A DNA stretch of 64,000 nucleotides from NCBI GenBank assembly GCA_020846935.1, contig JADLCY010000014.1:1-64000 (forward strand), in the 5' to 3' direction. The position numbers and the translations under genes were made by a program. The DNA is from Gemmatimonadaceae bacterium. Lineage in GTDB: Bacteria > Gemmatimonadota > Gemmatimonadetes > Gemmatimonadales > Gemmatimonadaceae. The notes beneath the pieces were generated by a model. That model did not search any database. It was not told the origin of the DNA and saw only the letters and a list, made by a program, of their open reading frames with translations. Below, one piece after another: positions 29,343 through 39,017 of this stretch (positions are counted from its first letter, which is position 1; every line of letters starts with the position of its first letter).

Positions 29343-31727
29343 GTGAACCCCCACGCCCTTTCCGTCCTGCAGTTCGCGTCGGTCCTCGACGTGGTGGCGG
29401 GGCACGCCGCGACGTCGTTAGGCGCCGAGGTGGTGCGCGCGCTCCGACCGTTGGGGGATCTCGCAGACGCGGAGCAGGCACTCACGCGCGTCACGGCCAT
29501 GCGGGCCCTGGTGTCGAGCGACGCGGGATGGTCGCCGCAGGGATTCGCCGACGTGCGGGCGGCGCTCGCCCGGCTCCGCGTGCCTGGGACGCAGCTCACG
29601 GGTCCCGAGCTGCGTGACGTCGCGCAGCTCGCGCGCGCGAGCCGACTCACGGCCGAGTCCCTGCGCGATCCACGCCAGCCGCTCGTGGCGCGGACCGTGC
29701 TGGATGCGCTGCGACAGCGGCTGCCCGCGCACCCCAGGCACGAAGCCGCCGTCGACCGGGCCATTGATGACGACGGCACGGTCCGCGATGACGCATCGCC
29801 GCTGCTGCGCCGCGTGCGGCGGGAGTTGCGACACGCGCAGGGCGATCTCGTCGCCCTCCTTGAACGCATCGTCAGTCGCCTCGAACCGCACCAGCGCGTG
29901 CTCGACGCATCGGTGACGCTGCGCAACGGGCGCTTCGTGATCCCCATCCGTCGCGAAGCGCGAGGGGCGGTGGGTGGCCTGGTGCACGACGCCTCCGGGT
30001 CCGGCGCCACGCTCTTCGTCGAACCCCCGGCGGCGATCGAGGCGTGCAATCGCATTCGTGAGTTGGAGGGAGAAGAAGCGCGCGAGGTCGATCGCATCCT
30101 CATGGCGTTGAGCGATGAGCTACGGCCCAGTGCCACCGAACTGCGGGATGCGCTCGACGCGCTCGTCGAACTCGACGGACTGTACGCGCGGGCCAGGTAC
30201 GCGATTCGCTTCCGATGCGAGGCGACGCGACTGCGACGGGCAGGGGAGGGCTTCGCGGTTCGCGACGGCCGGCACCCACTGCTGCTCGCGCAGGGCATCG
30301 AGGTGGTGCCCTTCGACCTCACCATGGAGCCCGGCGAGCGGACGCTGCTCGTGTCCGGCCCCAACACCGGGGGCAAGACCGTCCTCCTCAAGGCGCTCGC
30401 CCTCTTCTCGGCCATGCTGCAGAGCGGCATCCCGGTGCCGGCGGCGGGAGCGAGCGAGGTGGCGGCCTACGATGACGTCTTCGCCGACATCGGCGACGAG
30501 CAGTCGATCGAGGCGAGCCTGTCCACGTTCAGCGCACACCTGAAGAACCTGGGCGAGATCCTGAGGTCATCCACGGCGCGCTCGCTGGTGGTGATCGACG
30601 AGCTGGGCTCGGGCACGGATCCCGCCGAGGGAGCTGCGCTGGGTGGTGCGATCCTGGAGGCGCTCACCACGCGTGGGGCGATGACCGTGGCCACGACGCA
30701 CCTCGGCGCGCTCAAGGAACTGGCAACCGAAGTCCCCGGCATCGTGAACGCCTCGCTCGAGTTCGATGCCGTGGCGCTCGGCCCGACGTATCGGTTGGTC
30801 AAGGGGATACCAGGGCGTTCGTATGGGTTGAGCATTGCCCGACGCCTGCAGCTCCCTGAATCGGTCATCGCCCGCGCTGAGGAACGCGTGCCTACCGTGG
30901 AGCGCGATCTCAACGCGCTGCTGCAGGCCCTCGAGGCGCGTGACGGCGCGATGGCCGTTCGCGAGCAGGAACTCGCGGCCTCGACGGAAGCCGCACAGGA
31001 GCGTTCGCGCCGCCTGGCCGAGCGCGAGGCGCGGCTGCGCGAACGGGAGCGCGCGGTGGAGCGCGAATCGCGCCAGGAGGCCCGTCGCCACGTGCTGGAC
31101 GCCCGTCAGACCGTGGAACAGGTGCTGCGAGACCTCAAACGGGCAAAGGACGGGAACGTCGAGGAGGCGGCGCGCGAGGCCCGGCGTCGCCTGGAGCACA
31201 CGGCCACGAAGCAGGGTGATCGGCTCGAGCAGATTGCCCGCGAGGAGCAGAACGTCCAGCGCCGCGCGGCGCCGCGCCCGGAGACGTCCCCGTTAGGCAT
31301 CGGAGACACCGTCGAGATCCTGCCGCTCGAGGGTCGCACCGCGCGCGTCGTCGAGTTGCGCGACGACGAGGTGGTGGTGGCCCTGGGCGCAATGAAGATG
31401 AGCTACCGGCGATCGGCCCTGCGTCACACCGAGGCGCGGCCGGTGGAGCCCGTCGCGACGGTCACGGGCGATGTGCCGGACATCATTGCGGCCTCCGAGG
31501 TGGACGTACGCGGAATGCGCGCCGACGAGATGGAGGAGCCCGTGCTGCAGGCCATCGACGCCGCGGTCCGCGCCGATCTGCATTCGCTCCGCATCATCCA
31601 TGGCAAGGGCACCGGCGTGCTGCGGGAACGCGTCGCCGAAATGCTGCAGAAGGACACCCGCGTGCGCACGTTCCGCCTCGGGCTCTGGAACGAGGGCGGC
31701 GCCGGCGTGACGATCGTGGACTTATGA
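29343..31727 (+). CDS. mutS2: Endonuclease MutS2
   Basis: MutS2 of 794 residues, implicated in suppressing recombination and in ribosome rescue. The N-terminal core and clamp precede the ATPase: Walker A GPNTGGKTVLLKAL, STFSAHLKNLGEIL, Walker B VVIDELGSGTDPAEGAALG and VATTHLGALKEL. A long charged coiled coil (about residues 510-640) leads to a KOW-like part and the C-terminal Smr nuclease domain, with VDVRGMRADEME and IIHGKGTGVLRERV. GTG 29343 is used. It carries two octamers as Leu-Gly, and its final sense codon is TTA. The stop overlaps the dnaG ATG. Confidence 0.95.
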   Translation: MNPHALSVLQFASVLDVVAGHAATSLGAEVVRALRPLGDLADAEQALTRVTAMRALVSSDAGWSPQGFADVRAALARLRVPGTQLTGPELRDVAQLARASRLTAESLRDPRQPLVARTVLDALRQRLPAHPRHEAAVDRAIDDDGTVRDDASPLLRRVRRELRHAQGDLVALLERIVSRLEPHQRVLDASVTLRNGRFVIPIRREARGAVGGLVHDASGSGATLFVEPPAAIEACNRIRELEGEEAREVDRILMALSDELRPSATELRDALDALVELDGLYARARYAIRFRCEATRLRRAGEGFAVRDGRHPLLLAQGIEVVPFDLTMEPGERTLLVSGPNTGGKTVLLKALALFSAMLQSGIPVPAAGASEVAAYDDVFADIGDEQSIEASLSTFSAHLKNLGEILRSSTARSLVVIDELGSGTDPAEGAALGGAILEALTTRGAMTVATTHLGALKELATEVPGIVNASLEFDAVALGPTYRLVKGIPGRSYGLSIARRLQLPESVIARAEERVPTVERDLNALLQALEARDGAMAVREQELAASTEAAQERSRRLAEREARLRERERAVERESRQEARRHVLDARQTVEQVLRDLKRAKDGNVEEAAREARRRLEHTATKQGDRLEQIAREEQNVQRRAAPRPETSPLGIGDTVEILPLEGRTARVVELRDDEVVVALGAMKMSYRRSALRHTEARPVEPVATVTGDVPDIIAASEVDVRGMRADEMEEPVLQAIDAAVRADLHSLRIIHGKGTGVLRERVAEMLQKDTRVRTFRLGLWNEGGAGVTIVDL

Positions 31728-33535
31728 TCCCCGATCACGAGGTCGAGCGGGTCCGCGAGAGCGCCGACATCGTCGCCGTCATCGGCGAATACGTGGAACT
31801 CAAGCGGCAAGGCACCGACTTCCGTGGGCCCTGCCCGTTCCACCAGGGAACGCACCGCAATTTTTCCGTGTCACCACGCAAGCGACTGTACTACTGCTTC
31901 GTGTGTCACGAGCACGGGGACGTGTTCACGTTCGTGCAGAAGCGCCTGGGTCTCGACTGGCCGGGATCGGTGCGGCACGTCGCCGAGAAGACCGGTATCG
32001 AGTTGCACGAAGTCACGTCGTCGCGGCACGATGGGCCGGATCCGCGTGAGCCACTGTGGGAAGCCAATGCCGCGGCCGCGCAGTACTTCCAGCGGATCCT
32101 CTGGGAGGACGAGCTTGGCGCGGCGGCGCGCGAGTACCTCGGGCAGCGCACGATCGATCGGGCCCTGGCGGAACGCTTCGGGCTCGGATTTGCCCCGCGC
32201 GAGATCGGGCTCATGCGCGCGCACCTGAACACCCTCGGCATCGACGACGCGCGGCAGCTCGAGGCCGGGCTCCTCGTGCGACGCGCCGAAGAGGAGGAGC
32301 CGCGCCCGCGCTTCCGGCAGCGGCTCGTGTTCCCGATCCTCGACCTCTCGGGTCGCGGGGTGGGATTCGGCGGTCGCCTGATCGGTCCCGGCGAACCCAA
32401 GTACCTCAACTCGGCCGAATCCGCGGTGTACTCCAAAGGCGCGCTGCTGTACAACCTCAACCAGGCCCGGCTCGCCGCGCGACGCGACGATCGATTGTTC
32501 CTCGTCGAGGGCTACTTTGACGCCATGCGCCTTGTCGGGGCAGGGGTCGACGCGGTGGTGGCGCCGCTGGGTACCGCCCTTACCGAGGCGCAGGCGGAGC
32601 TCGTCAAGCGCTACACGAAGAACGTGTTCCTGCTGTACGACTCCGACAAGGCCGGACTCAAGGCGACCTTCAAGGCCGGCGACCTCCTGCTCCGGCAGGG
32701 CCTGTCGGTCCGCGTGGTGTCGCTCCCCGCCGGCGAAGACCCGGACACCTTCGTGCAGAAGCAGGGGCGCGAGGCGCTGGAACGCGCGACCGAAGCAGCG
32801 ATCGATGTGTTCGATCGCAAGGTACAGATCCTGGAGCGCGGTGGCTGGTTTGCCGACCTGCATCGACGGCGAAAGGCGGTGGACTACCTGCTCCCCACGA
32901 TTCGGGCGTGCATCGACCCGGTGATGCGCGACATGTACCTCGCTCGCGCGTCGCAGGCGTCGGGGGTGGCGCGGCAGGTGCTCGAGGAGGAAGCCGGCGC
33001 TGCGGGACGTCGCGACACGAACCGCGCGCCAGCGGCGCCAGCCACCGTTCCGGCGCCCCCTCAGCCGCAGGAACGCCCCCGCGCCGCGCGCCCGCGGCCG
33101 CGCCCTCGAGGGCCGGCGATCTCGGCCGAACGGGAGCTGATCCGCGCGATGCTCCGGGAACGCGCCGTCATCGAACGTGTGGCCGAACGCTTCGGACCCG
33201 ATAGCTTTCAGGAGCCCACCTACCGCGCGATCTTCGAGCGCGTGCTCGCGCTGGAGGAGTCCGCCACGATCGAGCAGCTGGCCGAGGGCATGTCGCACGA
33301 CGCGATCGAAGCGATGCAGGGTCTGCTCGCGGAACCCGAAGCCATCCAGCACCTCGAACGGACGGTGGAGGACAGCCTGTCGCGGCTCGAAGTGCGGCGG
33401 CTCGAGGAGAGGAATCGCGCCATCGATGCGCTCACACCGATGGCGCAGGGTGAGGAGAAGGACGTGTTGATCGCGGAGAAGATGGGCAACCAGCGGGAGA
33501 TCGCCCGCCTCGGGAACGCCCTCGGAACTCCCTGA
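31724..33535 (+). CDS. dnaG: DNA primase DnaG
   Basis: Primase of 603 residues that makes RNA primers at replication forks. The CHC2 zinc finger has CPFHQGTHRNFSVSP and YYCFVCHEHGDVFTF. The TOPRIM core has FLVEGYFDAMRL, GTALTEAQAELVKRY and the DSDKAG motif. A Pro/Arg-rich linker at about residues 430-465 leads to a C-terminal helicase-binding domain (ERELIRAMLRERAVIERV). ATG 31724 overlaps the mutS2 stop by four bases. rpoD, which often follows dnaG, is not next; a zinc-ribbon gene is. Confidence 0.97.
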   Translation: MIPDHEVERVRESADIVAVIGEYVELKRQGTDFRGPCPFHQGTHRNFSVSPRKRLYYCFVCHEHGDVFTFVQKRLGLDWPGSVRHVAEKTGIELHEVTSSRHDGPDPREPLWEANAAAAQYFQRILWEDELGAAAREYLGQRTIDRALAERFGLGFAPREIGLMRAHLNTLGIDDARQLEAGLLVRRAEEEEPRPRFRQRLVFPILDLSGRGVGFGGRLIGPGEPKYLNSAESAVYSKGALLYNLNQARLAARRDDRLFLVEGYFDAMRLVGAGVDAVVAPLGTALTEAQAELVKRYTKNVFLLYDSDKAGLKATFKAGDLLLRQGLSVRVVSLPAGEDPDTFVQKQGREALERATEAAIDVFDRKVQILERGGWFADLHRRRKAVDYLLPTIRACIDPVMRDMYLARASQASGVARQVLEEEAGAAGRRDTNRAPAAPATVPAPPQPQERPRAARPRPRPRGPAISAERELIRAMLRERAVIERVAERFGPDSFQEPTYRAIFERVLALEESATIEQLAEGMSHDAIEAMQGLLAEPEAIQHLERTVEDSLSRLEVRRLEERNRAIDALTPMAQGEEKDVLIAEKMGNQREIARLGNALGTP

Positions 33536-33563
33536 AGGATCGTAGCCCACACGTGGAGGAACT

Positions 33564-34268
33564 GTGCACCCGGATGTAGCAGCGCTCATCGCCTTGCAGG
33601 CGGAAGACGAGATCGTCGAGGGCATCATGGCCGAGCTCGACGCCGTCGCACCTCGCCTCGCGGCCCTCGATGCCGTGCGCGCACGAACGCTCAAGTCGAT
33701 CAATGAACTTCGCGGCACCATCGAGGCCGATGAACGACGAAAGACCGACCTGTCGCAGCGGCTGACCGATCACAAGCAGCGGCACGAGAAGAACGTCGCT
33801 CAACTCGACGTGGTCAAACGGATGCGCGAAGCGACGGCCGCCGTGTCCCAGGTCGAGATGGGACGCAAGGTGCTGATCGAACTCGAGGGGTCGTTGCGCG
33901 ACGTCACCAATCGCGTGAACGAGGCGCGCCGAGTCCTCGCGGACCGGGAGACGGAACTCGCGGTGCTCGACGAGGAGCAGGGCGAGGCGCGCAAGCAGCT
34001 GCAGGTGGAGGGCGAAGCCCTGGCGGCAAAGCTGACGCAGGCGAGAACGGCGCGTGAGGCCAAGGCGACCGGCCTCAATGCGCCCCTTCGCACCAAATAC
34101 GACCGCATCCGCCAGCGCCGTCGGGCGCAGTCGTTGTTCGCGCTCGTAGCCGGCGCGTGCGGGTCCTGCGATACGGCCATCCCCGTCCACCGCCGCCAGG
34201 CCATGACCACGTCCGGGTCGGTCGAGGTGTGCGAAGCGTGCGGCGTGCTGATCTATGCAAAGGAATGA
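33564..34268 (+). CDS. Coiled-coil C4-type zinc ribbon protein
   Basis: A 234-residue protein with an extended coiled coil from about residues 10 to 170 and a C-terminal zinc ribbon with CGSCD and CEACG pairs. It resembles the C4-type zinc-ribbon family (sometimes annotated as a putative nucleic acid-binding protein) found in many bacteria. The IPVHRRQAM segment between the Cys pairs is typical for the family. GTG 33564 starts 28 bases after dnaG. The function is unknown; binding to nucleic acid is only a guess from the ribbon. Confidence 0.8.
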   Translation: MHPDVAALIALQAEDEIVEGIMAELDAVAPRLAALDAVRARTLKSINELRGTIEADERRKTDLSQRLTDHKQRHEKNVAQLDVVKRMREATAAVSQVEMGRKVLIELEGSLRDVTNRVNEARRVLADRETELAVLDEEQGEARKQLQVEGEALAAKLTQARTAREAKATGLNAPLRTKYDRIRQRRRAQSLFALVAGACGSCDTAIPVHRRQAMTTSGSVEVCEACGVLIYAKE

Positions 34269-34294
34269 TGCTGGTCGCGTCGGAGGGACCTGCT

Positions 34295-34300
34295 AGACTG
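34295..34300 (+). promoter_or_regulatory. Candidate recJ extended -10 element
   Basis: TGCTAGACT holds an extended -10 (TGn then TAGACT) ending five bases before the recJ ATG. A start site at the usual distance would coincide with the start codon, giving a leaderless transcript. No strong -35 is seen, as expected for extended -10 promoters. Confidence 0.4.
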
Positions 34301-34305
34301 CGGGC

Positions 34306-36033
34306 ATGACCGCCCCTCCCGTTCGCCGAAGATTGGCCCCTCGGTGGAAGGCCGTCCCCGCGCCCGATCCCCGGCTGGTGGACCGCCTGACGAGCGAACT
34401 GCACCTGCCGCCGCTGGTGAGCCGCTTGCTCGTCACCCGTGGCTACGGCGACCTCGAGGAGGCGAGGCGCTACCTGCGCCCGCGGCTGGAACACCTGCAC
34501 GACGCATCGCTGATGCTCGGCATGGACCGCGCCGTCGATCGGCTGGCGCGCGCCATCCAGCGTGGAGAGAAGATTCTCGTCCACGGGGACTACGATGTGG
34601 ACGGCATCTGTTCCTCGACGATCATGGTCAAGGTCCTGCGCCACCTGGGCGGCGTGGCCGAGCCGTTCGTGCCGCACCGGATGACCGACGGGTACGACCT
34701 GGGGGATGCCGGCGTGGATGCCGCGATCCGCCAGGGCGCAACACTCGTGTTGACCTGCGACTGTGGCACCAGCGCGCACACCGCCATCGCGCGGCTCGCA
34801 AGCGCCGGGATCGACGTCATCGTGTCCGATCACCACCTGCCGAGCCGCCCGGTGCCAGAGTGCGTGGCGGTGCTCAACCCCAGGCAGCCGGGCTGCGAGT
34901 ACCCGGACAAGGATCTGTGCGCCGCGGGCGTCGCCTTCAAGCTCTCGCTGGCGCTGCTCCGCAAGCTCGGTGGCAGCGACAACGTGGCGCTGCGCCTCCT
35001 GGACCTCGTCGCCCTGGCGACCATTGCCGATGTCGCACCGCTGCGCGGCGAAAATCGCGCGCTCGCGCGATACGGCCTCAAGATGATGAGCGATACGAAC
35101 CACGTGGGGCTCCGCGCGCTCATCGAGGCGGCGGGACTTGCGGGTTCTCCGCTGACCGCCGGGAAGATCGGTTTCGTGCTGGCGCCGCGACTCAATGCGG
35201 CCGGGCGCGTGGGACATGCGATGCGTGGTGTCGAACTGCTGCTCTCGTCCGACGTCACCGAATGCAATCGACTCGCGCGCGATCTCGAGGAACTCAACAA
35301 AGCTCGCCAGGACATCGATCGCGAGACGCTCGCCCAGGCGCGCGCGATGACGGACCGGCTCGATCTCGACCAGGTCTATGGCGTGGTCCTCGGTGCCGAA
35401 GGCTGGCACCCCGGCGTTATCGGGATCGTGGCCTCGCGGCTCGTGGAAGACATCGCGCGGCCCGTGATGCTCGTCGCGCTCGAGCAGGGCATGGGGAAGG
35501 GCTCGGGGCGATCACCCTCGCGCTTCGACCTGCACGCGGGACTCACCGCCTGCAGCGACCTCCTCGTGCGCTACGGCGGGCACCGGGCCGCGGCGGGCAT
35601 CACCATCGCTGCCGATCGCCTCGACGCGTTCGCCGAGCGATTCAACCAGGTCGCGCGCGAGCGTCTCACGCCCGACGACCTGTACCACGAGCTTCGCATC
35701 GACCTCGAACTTTCGGCCGATGACATTACCGCCGATCTCGAGGCGCTCCTGCGGTACTTCGAGCCGTACGGGATGGGGAACCCCGCGCCGACGCTCGCCA
35801 TCCGAGGGGCGCGATTGCATGGCCCGCCGCGTACGGTGGGCAAGGACGGGCAAGGCCTCAAGCTGCGCCTGGCGTCGGGACACGGTCCAATCGACGCGTT
35901 GGGGTGGGGCATGGCCGATCGCATCGGGGAGTTTGCCAGCGGCGCGGCGGTTGACGTGGCGTTCCGGCTCGAACGCGACAGCTACATGGGCGAGACCAGG
36001 ATCGTGACGCGGATCAGCGACGTTCGCGGCTGA
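34306..36033 (+). CDS. recJ: Single-stranded-DNA-specific exonuclease RecJ
   Basis: 5'-3' exonuclease of 575 residues acting in RecF-type recombination and mismatch repair. The DHH core has HGDYDVDGICSSTIM, the CDCGTS segment, VIVSDHHLP and the ADVAPLRGENR region. The DHHA1 part has RYGGHRAAAGITI, and a C-terminal OB-fold region follows. ATG 34306 is preceded at once by a candidate -10. The rsmD ATG starts one base after the recJ stop, so the two genes are probably co-transcribed. Confidence 0.96.
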   Translation: MTAPPVRRRLAPRWKAVPAPDPRLVDRLTSELHLPPLVSRLLVTRGYGDLEEARRYLRPRLEHLHDASLMLGMDRAVDRLARAIQRGEKILVHGDYDVDGICSSTIMVKVLRHLGGVAEPFVPHRMTDGYDLGDAGVDAAIRQGATLVLTCDCGTSAHTAIARLASAGIDVIVSDHHLPSRPVPECVAVLNPRQPGCEYPDKDLCAAGVAFKLSLALLRKLGGSDNVALRLLDLVALATIADVAPLRGENRALARYGLKMMSDTNHVGLRALIEAAGLAGSPLTAGKIGFVLAPRLNAAGRVGHAMRGVELLLSSDVTECNRLARDLEELNKARQDIDRETLAQARAMTDRLDLDQVYGVVLGAEGWHPGVIGIVASRLVEDIARPVMLVALEQGMGKGSGRSPSRFDLHAGLTACSDLLVRYGGHRAAAGITIAADRLDAFAERFNQVARERLTPDDLYHELRIDLELSADDITADLEALLRYFEPYGMGNPAPTLAIRGARLHGPPRTVGKDGQGLKLRLASGHGPIDALGWGMADRIGEFASGAAVDVAFRLERDSYMGETRIVTRISDVRG

Positions 36034-36034
36034 C

Positions 36035-36550
36035 ATGCGGATCATCGCCGGGGAGTGGCGCGGTCGCACGATCGCTGCGCCCCGCGACCAGCGGGTGCGG
36101 CCGACGGCCGATCGCGCGCGCGAGGCGTGGATGAGCATCCTGCAGCACGAGATCCCCGGCGCGCGCGTCGCGGATCTCTTCGCGGGGTCAGGGGCGCTGG
36201 GGCTCGAAGCGCTCTCCCGCGGCGCGCTGTCCTGCGATTTCGTCGACCTGTCCGAAGGCGCGCTCGCCGCGATCCGGGCGAACATTGCAAAGCTCGGTGC
36301 CGCCGAGCGCTCCCGCGTGCATCGCGGCGATGCCTTGCGTCTCGTTCGCAAGGCTGGCGTCGGTGCGTGGGATCTCGCGTTCGCGGATCCGCCGTATCGC
36401 CTCGGGCTCGGCGCCGCGCTGGCCGACGCCTGGCTCGCCGAGCCTTTTGCGAACGTGCTGAGCGTGGAGCACGAAGTCCACGACGCCATGCCGGGCGGTA
36501 CGGAGACCAGGGCCTGGGGCAGCACCGCCGTGACCATCTATCGTCGATAG
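36035..36550 (+). CDS. rsmD: 16S rRNA (guanine966-N2)-methyltransferase RsmD
   Basis: A 171-residue SAM methyltransferase that modifies G966 of 16S rRNA. The start [31 protein letters not shown] is typical, then the SAM motif [20 protein letters not shown] and the catalytic DPPY in FADPPYRLG. It follows recJ almost directly and precedes coaD by 84 bases; the rsmD-coaD pairing is widespread. Confidence 0.95.
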   Translation: MRIIAGEWRGRTIAAPRDQRVRPTADRAREAWMSILQHEIPGARVADLFAGSGALGLEALSRGALSCDFVDLSEGALAAIRANIAKLGAAERSRVHRGDALRLVRKAGVGAWDLAFADPPYRLGLGAALADAWLAEPFANVLSVEHEVHDAMPGGTETRAWGSTAVTIYRR

Positions 36551-36634
36551 CGCCGGCCAGACGGTGGACGCGGTGCAGGCGCGCGTTCACCTTTCGCCCG
36601 CCGACGCGCCGCACCACCATCAGCCCACAGCCCG

Positions 36635-37123
36635 ATGTCCCGCACCGCGATCTACGCCGGGTCGTTCGATCCCATCACGCACGGCCACGAAGACCTCATG
36701 CGACGCTCGCTGGCGTTCGTCGACCGGCTGATCGTGGCCGTGGCGACAAACCCGGCAAAGCAGCCGCTCTTCACGGCCGACGAACGCGTGGCCTTCATCA
36801 CGCAGTCGATGGAGGGCGAGGCGCGCATCTCGGTGCGACACTTCCACGGACTGCTCGTCGACTTCGCGCGGGAGACGGGAGCGCAGATGCTCATCCGTGG
36901 GCTGCGCGCCGTTTCCGACTTCGAGTACGAGTACCAGATGGCGCTGATGAACCGGCACCTGCACCCCGGCCTCGAGACCGTGTTCATGGTGCCCTCCCTG
37001 GACACGACCTATATCTCGGCGAGCCTGGTGCGCGAGGTGGCCACGTTCGGCGGCGACCTCCAGGGGCTCGTGCATCCACGCGTCGAGGCCGCCTTGCGCG
37101 AGCGCTTTCCGCACGGTCGGTAG
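36635..37123 (+). CDS. coaD: Pantetheine-phosphate adenylyltransferase
   Basis: CoaD of 162 residues converts 4'-phosphopantetheine and ATP to dephospho-CoA. The nucleotidyltransferase motif is [16 protein letters not shown], followed by [32 protein letters not shown] and the late [12 protein letters not shown] segment, a variant of ISSTxVR. Length is normal. pta, which uses CoA, follows two bases after the stop. Confidence 0.97.
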   Translation: MSRTAIYAGSFDPITHGHEDLMRRSLAFVDRLIVAVATNPAKQPLFTADERVAFITQSMEGEARISVRHFHGLLVDFARETGAQMLIRGLRAVSDFEYEYQMALMNRHLHPGLETVFMVPSLDTTYISASLVREVATFGGDLQGLVHPRVEAALRERFPHGR

Positions 37124-37125
37124 CG

Positions 37126-38136
37126 GTGACGGCGCGCGACGCCTTCCTCGCCGGTCTTGCGGCGCGGGCCGCGGCAACGCGACGGCGCATCGTCTTTCCC
37201 GAGGCGTCGGACTCGCGCGTCCGCGCGGCCATCCGCGCGCTGGTCGCGCAGAACACCGTGGAGCCGGTGGTCGTCTGCGATGGCGCGCAGGTCGATGTCC
37301 GCACGGAGATCGAAGCGCTCGGCGTCGAGACGATCGATACGGCCACCGACGCGCGCGTCGATCGGGTGGCGGCCGAGGTGTTCGAACGCCGCAAGGCGAA
37401 GGGCCTTTCCGGGAGCGAGGCCGCACGCCTCGCCCGTGACCCGCTGATCTTCGCCAACGATCTCGTGCGCCACGGCGACATGCATGGGTGCGTGGCCGGC
37501 GCGGTCTACACCACCGCGGACGTGCTGCGTGCGGCGCTCTGGCTCGTCGGCCCTCGACCGGGAGCGCGCACCATTTCAAGCGCGTTCTACATGGTCGTTC
37601 CGCCGTTCCGGTCCGGGGCAGGTGAGGTACTCACGTTCACGGACTGCGCCGTCGTGCCGGAGCCGAGCGTCGACCAACTGGCGGACATCGCGCTGGCGGC
37701 AGCCTTCGATCGGCGCCGGATCGTTGGCGATGAGCCCGTGGTGGCGCTCCTCTCGTTCGCGACGCGCGGCAGCGCCGACGGTGCGTCCGTGCAGCGGGTC
37801 CGCGCGGCGGCACGGCTCGTCGCGGAGCGCGAGCCGTCGCTCGCGGTCGATGGCGAACTGCAGGCCGATGCCGCGCTGATGGCCGCGGTCGGTGCGCGGA
37901 AGGCGCCGGCGAGCACGGTGGCCGGTCGCGCCAACGTGCTCGTCTTTCCCTCGCTCGATGCCGGCAACATCGCCTACAAACTCGTCGAGCGGCTCGCCGG
38001 TGCGACCGCCGTCGGCCCCATCCTGCAGGGGCTCGCGCGCCCCTGCAGCGACTTGTCGCGGGGAGCCTCGCCTGACGACATTATGCATGTCGCGGCCATC
38101 ACCGCGCTGCAGGCCGGCAACGACCCTCCCGGGTGA
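37126..38136 (+). CDS. pta: Phosphate acetyltransferase (PTA/PTB domain)
   Basis: A 336-residue enzyme of the phosphate acetyl/butyryltransferase family, interconverting acetyl-CoA and acetyl phosphate. It is the short single-domain form. Marks include [17 protein letters not shown], the [21 protein letters not shown] segment, [31 protein letters not shown] and [23 protein letters not shown] 37126 follows the coaD stop by two bases. No ackA is visible in the window. It directly precedes the partner-switching genes, so acetyl phosphate and stress signalling are neighbours, though a link is unproven. Confidence 0.9.
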   Translation: MTARDAFLAGLAARAAATRRRIVFPEASDSRVRAAIRALVAQNTVEPVVVCDGAQVDVRTEIEALGVETIDTATDARVDRVAAEVFERRKAKGLSGSEAARLARDPLIFANDLVRHGDMHGCVAGAVYTTADVLRAALWLVGPRPGARTISSAFYMVVPPFRSGAGEVLTFTDCAVVPEPSVDQLADIALAAAFDRRRIVGDEPVVALLSFATRGSADGASVQRVRAAARLVAEREPSLAVDGELQADAALMAAVGARKAPASTVAGRANVLVFPSLDAGNIAYKLVERLAGATAVGPILQGLARPCSDLSRGASPDDIMHVAAITALQAGNDPPG

Positions 38137-38160
38137 CCGGCCGTTCCCAGGAGACCCTGC

Positions 38161-38493
38161 ATGAGCTTCGCGATCCGGAAGTCCGGCGATGTGTGTGTCG
38201 TCGATGTCGAAGGCCAGCTGATCGTCGGCAACCGCCAGGAACTGAAGCAAAAGGTGCTCGACGAGCTGGAGCGCGGTGAACGGCGCTTTCTCGTCGACTT
38301 CAGCCAGACGGGATACATCGACTCCTCGGGACTCGGCGTCCTCGTCTCGCTCTCCAAGAAGATCCGGGAATCCGGCGGCGAATTGCGCCTCGCCAGCCTG
38401 AACGACGACCTCAAGACGCTCTTCGAGCTGACCAAGCTCGACACGTTGTTCCAGATCGCCCACTCCCGGGAATCGGGGCTGTCGAGCTTCTAG
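38161..38493 (+). CDS. STAS-domain anti-sigma factor antagonist
   Basis: A 110-residue STAS protein of the SpoIIAA/RsbV type. In partner switching the unphosphorylated form binds the kinase and frees its target. The phosphorylatable serine lies in GYIDSSGLGVLVS, around residue 58-59; VVDVEGQLIVGNRQEL is the usual first strand. ATG 38161 follows pta by 24 bases. The matching kinase and phosphatase genes are directly downstream, so this is probably their substrate. Confidence 0.92.
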   Translation: MSFAIRKSGDVCVVDVEGQLIVGNRQELKQKVLDELERGERRFLVDFSQTGYIDSSGLGVLVSLSKKIRESGGELRLASLNDDLKTLFELTKLDTLFQIAHSRESGLSSF

Positions 38494-38564
38494 GACCTCG
38501 CGCCGGACTCGTCAGGCACCCGTCCGCGTGACGGGGCGCCCCTGCTGCGCGTTCTTCCTCTGCC

Positions 38565-39017
38565 ATGTCACCGTTCAGCGAGCCCCACCCGACCAACGGT
38601 AGCGGTGGGTTCCCGATCGAGGTGTCGATCCCCAGCGACGTGCGCCTGATCGAGGGCGTCGTGGGGATGGTGGCCCGTCACTGCGCGGAGCGGGACCTGC
38701 CGCCCAGGGCCTGCAACCTCACGGTTCCGGTCGCCCTCACCGAGGCCCTGTCCAACGCGATCCTGTACGGCAATCGCGAGGACGTCTCCAAGTCCGTCAC
38801 CCTGCGCGCCACCCTCACCGAAGTGCACCTCGTGCTGGAGGTGGCGGACGAAGGTGTGGGGTTCGACATCGACGCGTGCACAGTCGACCCCACGAGCCCG
38901 GCCCAACTCGATCGCGAGGACGGCCGCGGACTCTACCTCATGCGCACGCTGATGGATCGGGTCGAGCGCTACACCGACGGTGGCAACGTCGTGCGGCTCA
39001 CCCTCTTTCGGCAGTGA
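38565..39017 (+). CDS. RsbW/SpoIIAB-like serine kinase (HATPase_c)
   Basis: A 150-residue GHKL ATPase of the anti-sigma-factor kinase type. The N box is ALTEALSNAILYGN, the G1 box EVADEGVGFDID, and the G2 box DGRGLYLMRTLMD. It would phosphorylate the STAS protein encoded just upstream and hold a target, commonly a sigma factor, inactive; no sigma factor gene is in the window. The gene starts 71 bases after the STAS stop and overlaps the phosphatase start at its stop codon. Confidence 0.9.
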   Translation: MSPFSEPHPTNGSGGFPIEVSIPSDVRLIEGVVGMVARHCAERDLPPRACNLTVPVALTEALSNAILYGNREDVSKSVTLRATLTEVHLVLEVADEGVGFDIDACTVDPTSPAQLDREDGRGLYLMRTLMDRVERYTDGGNVVRLTLFRQ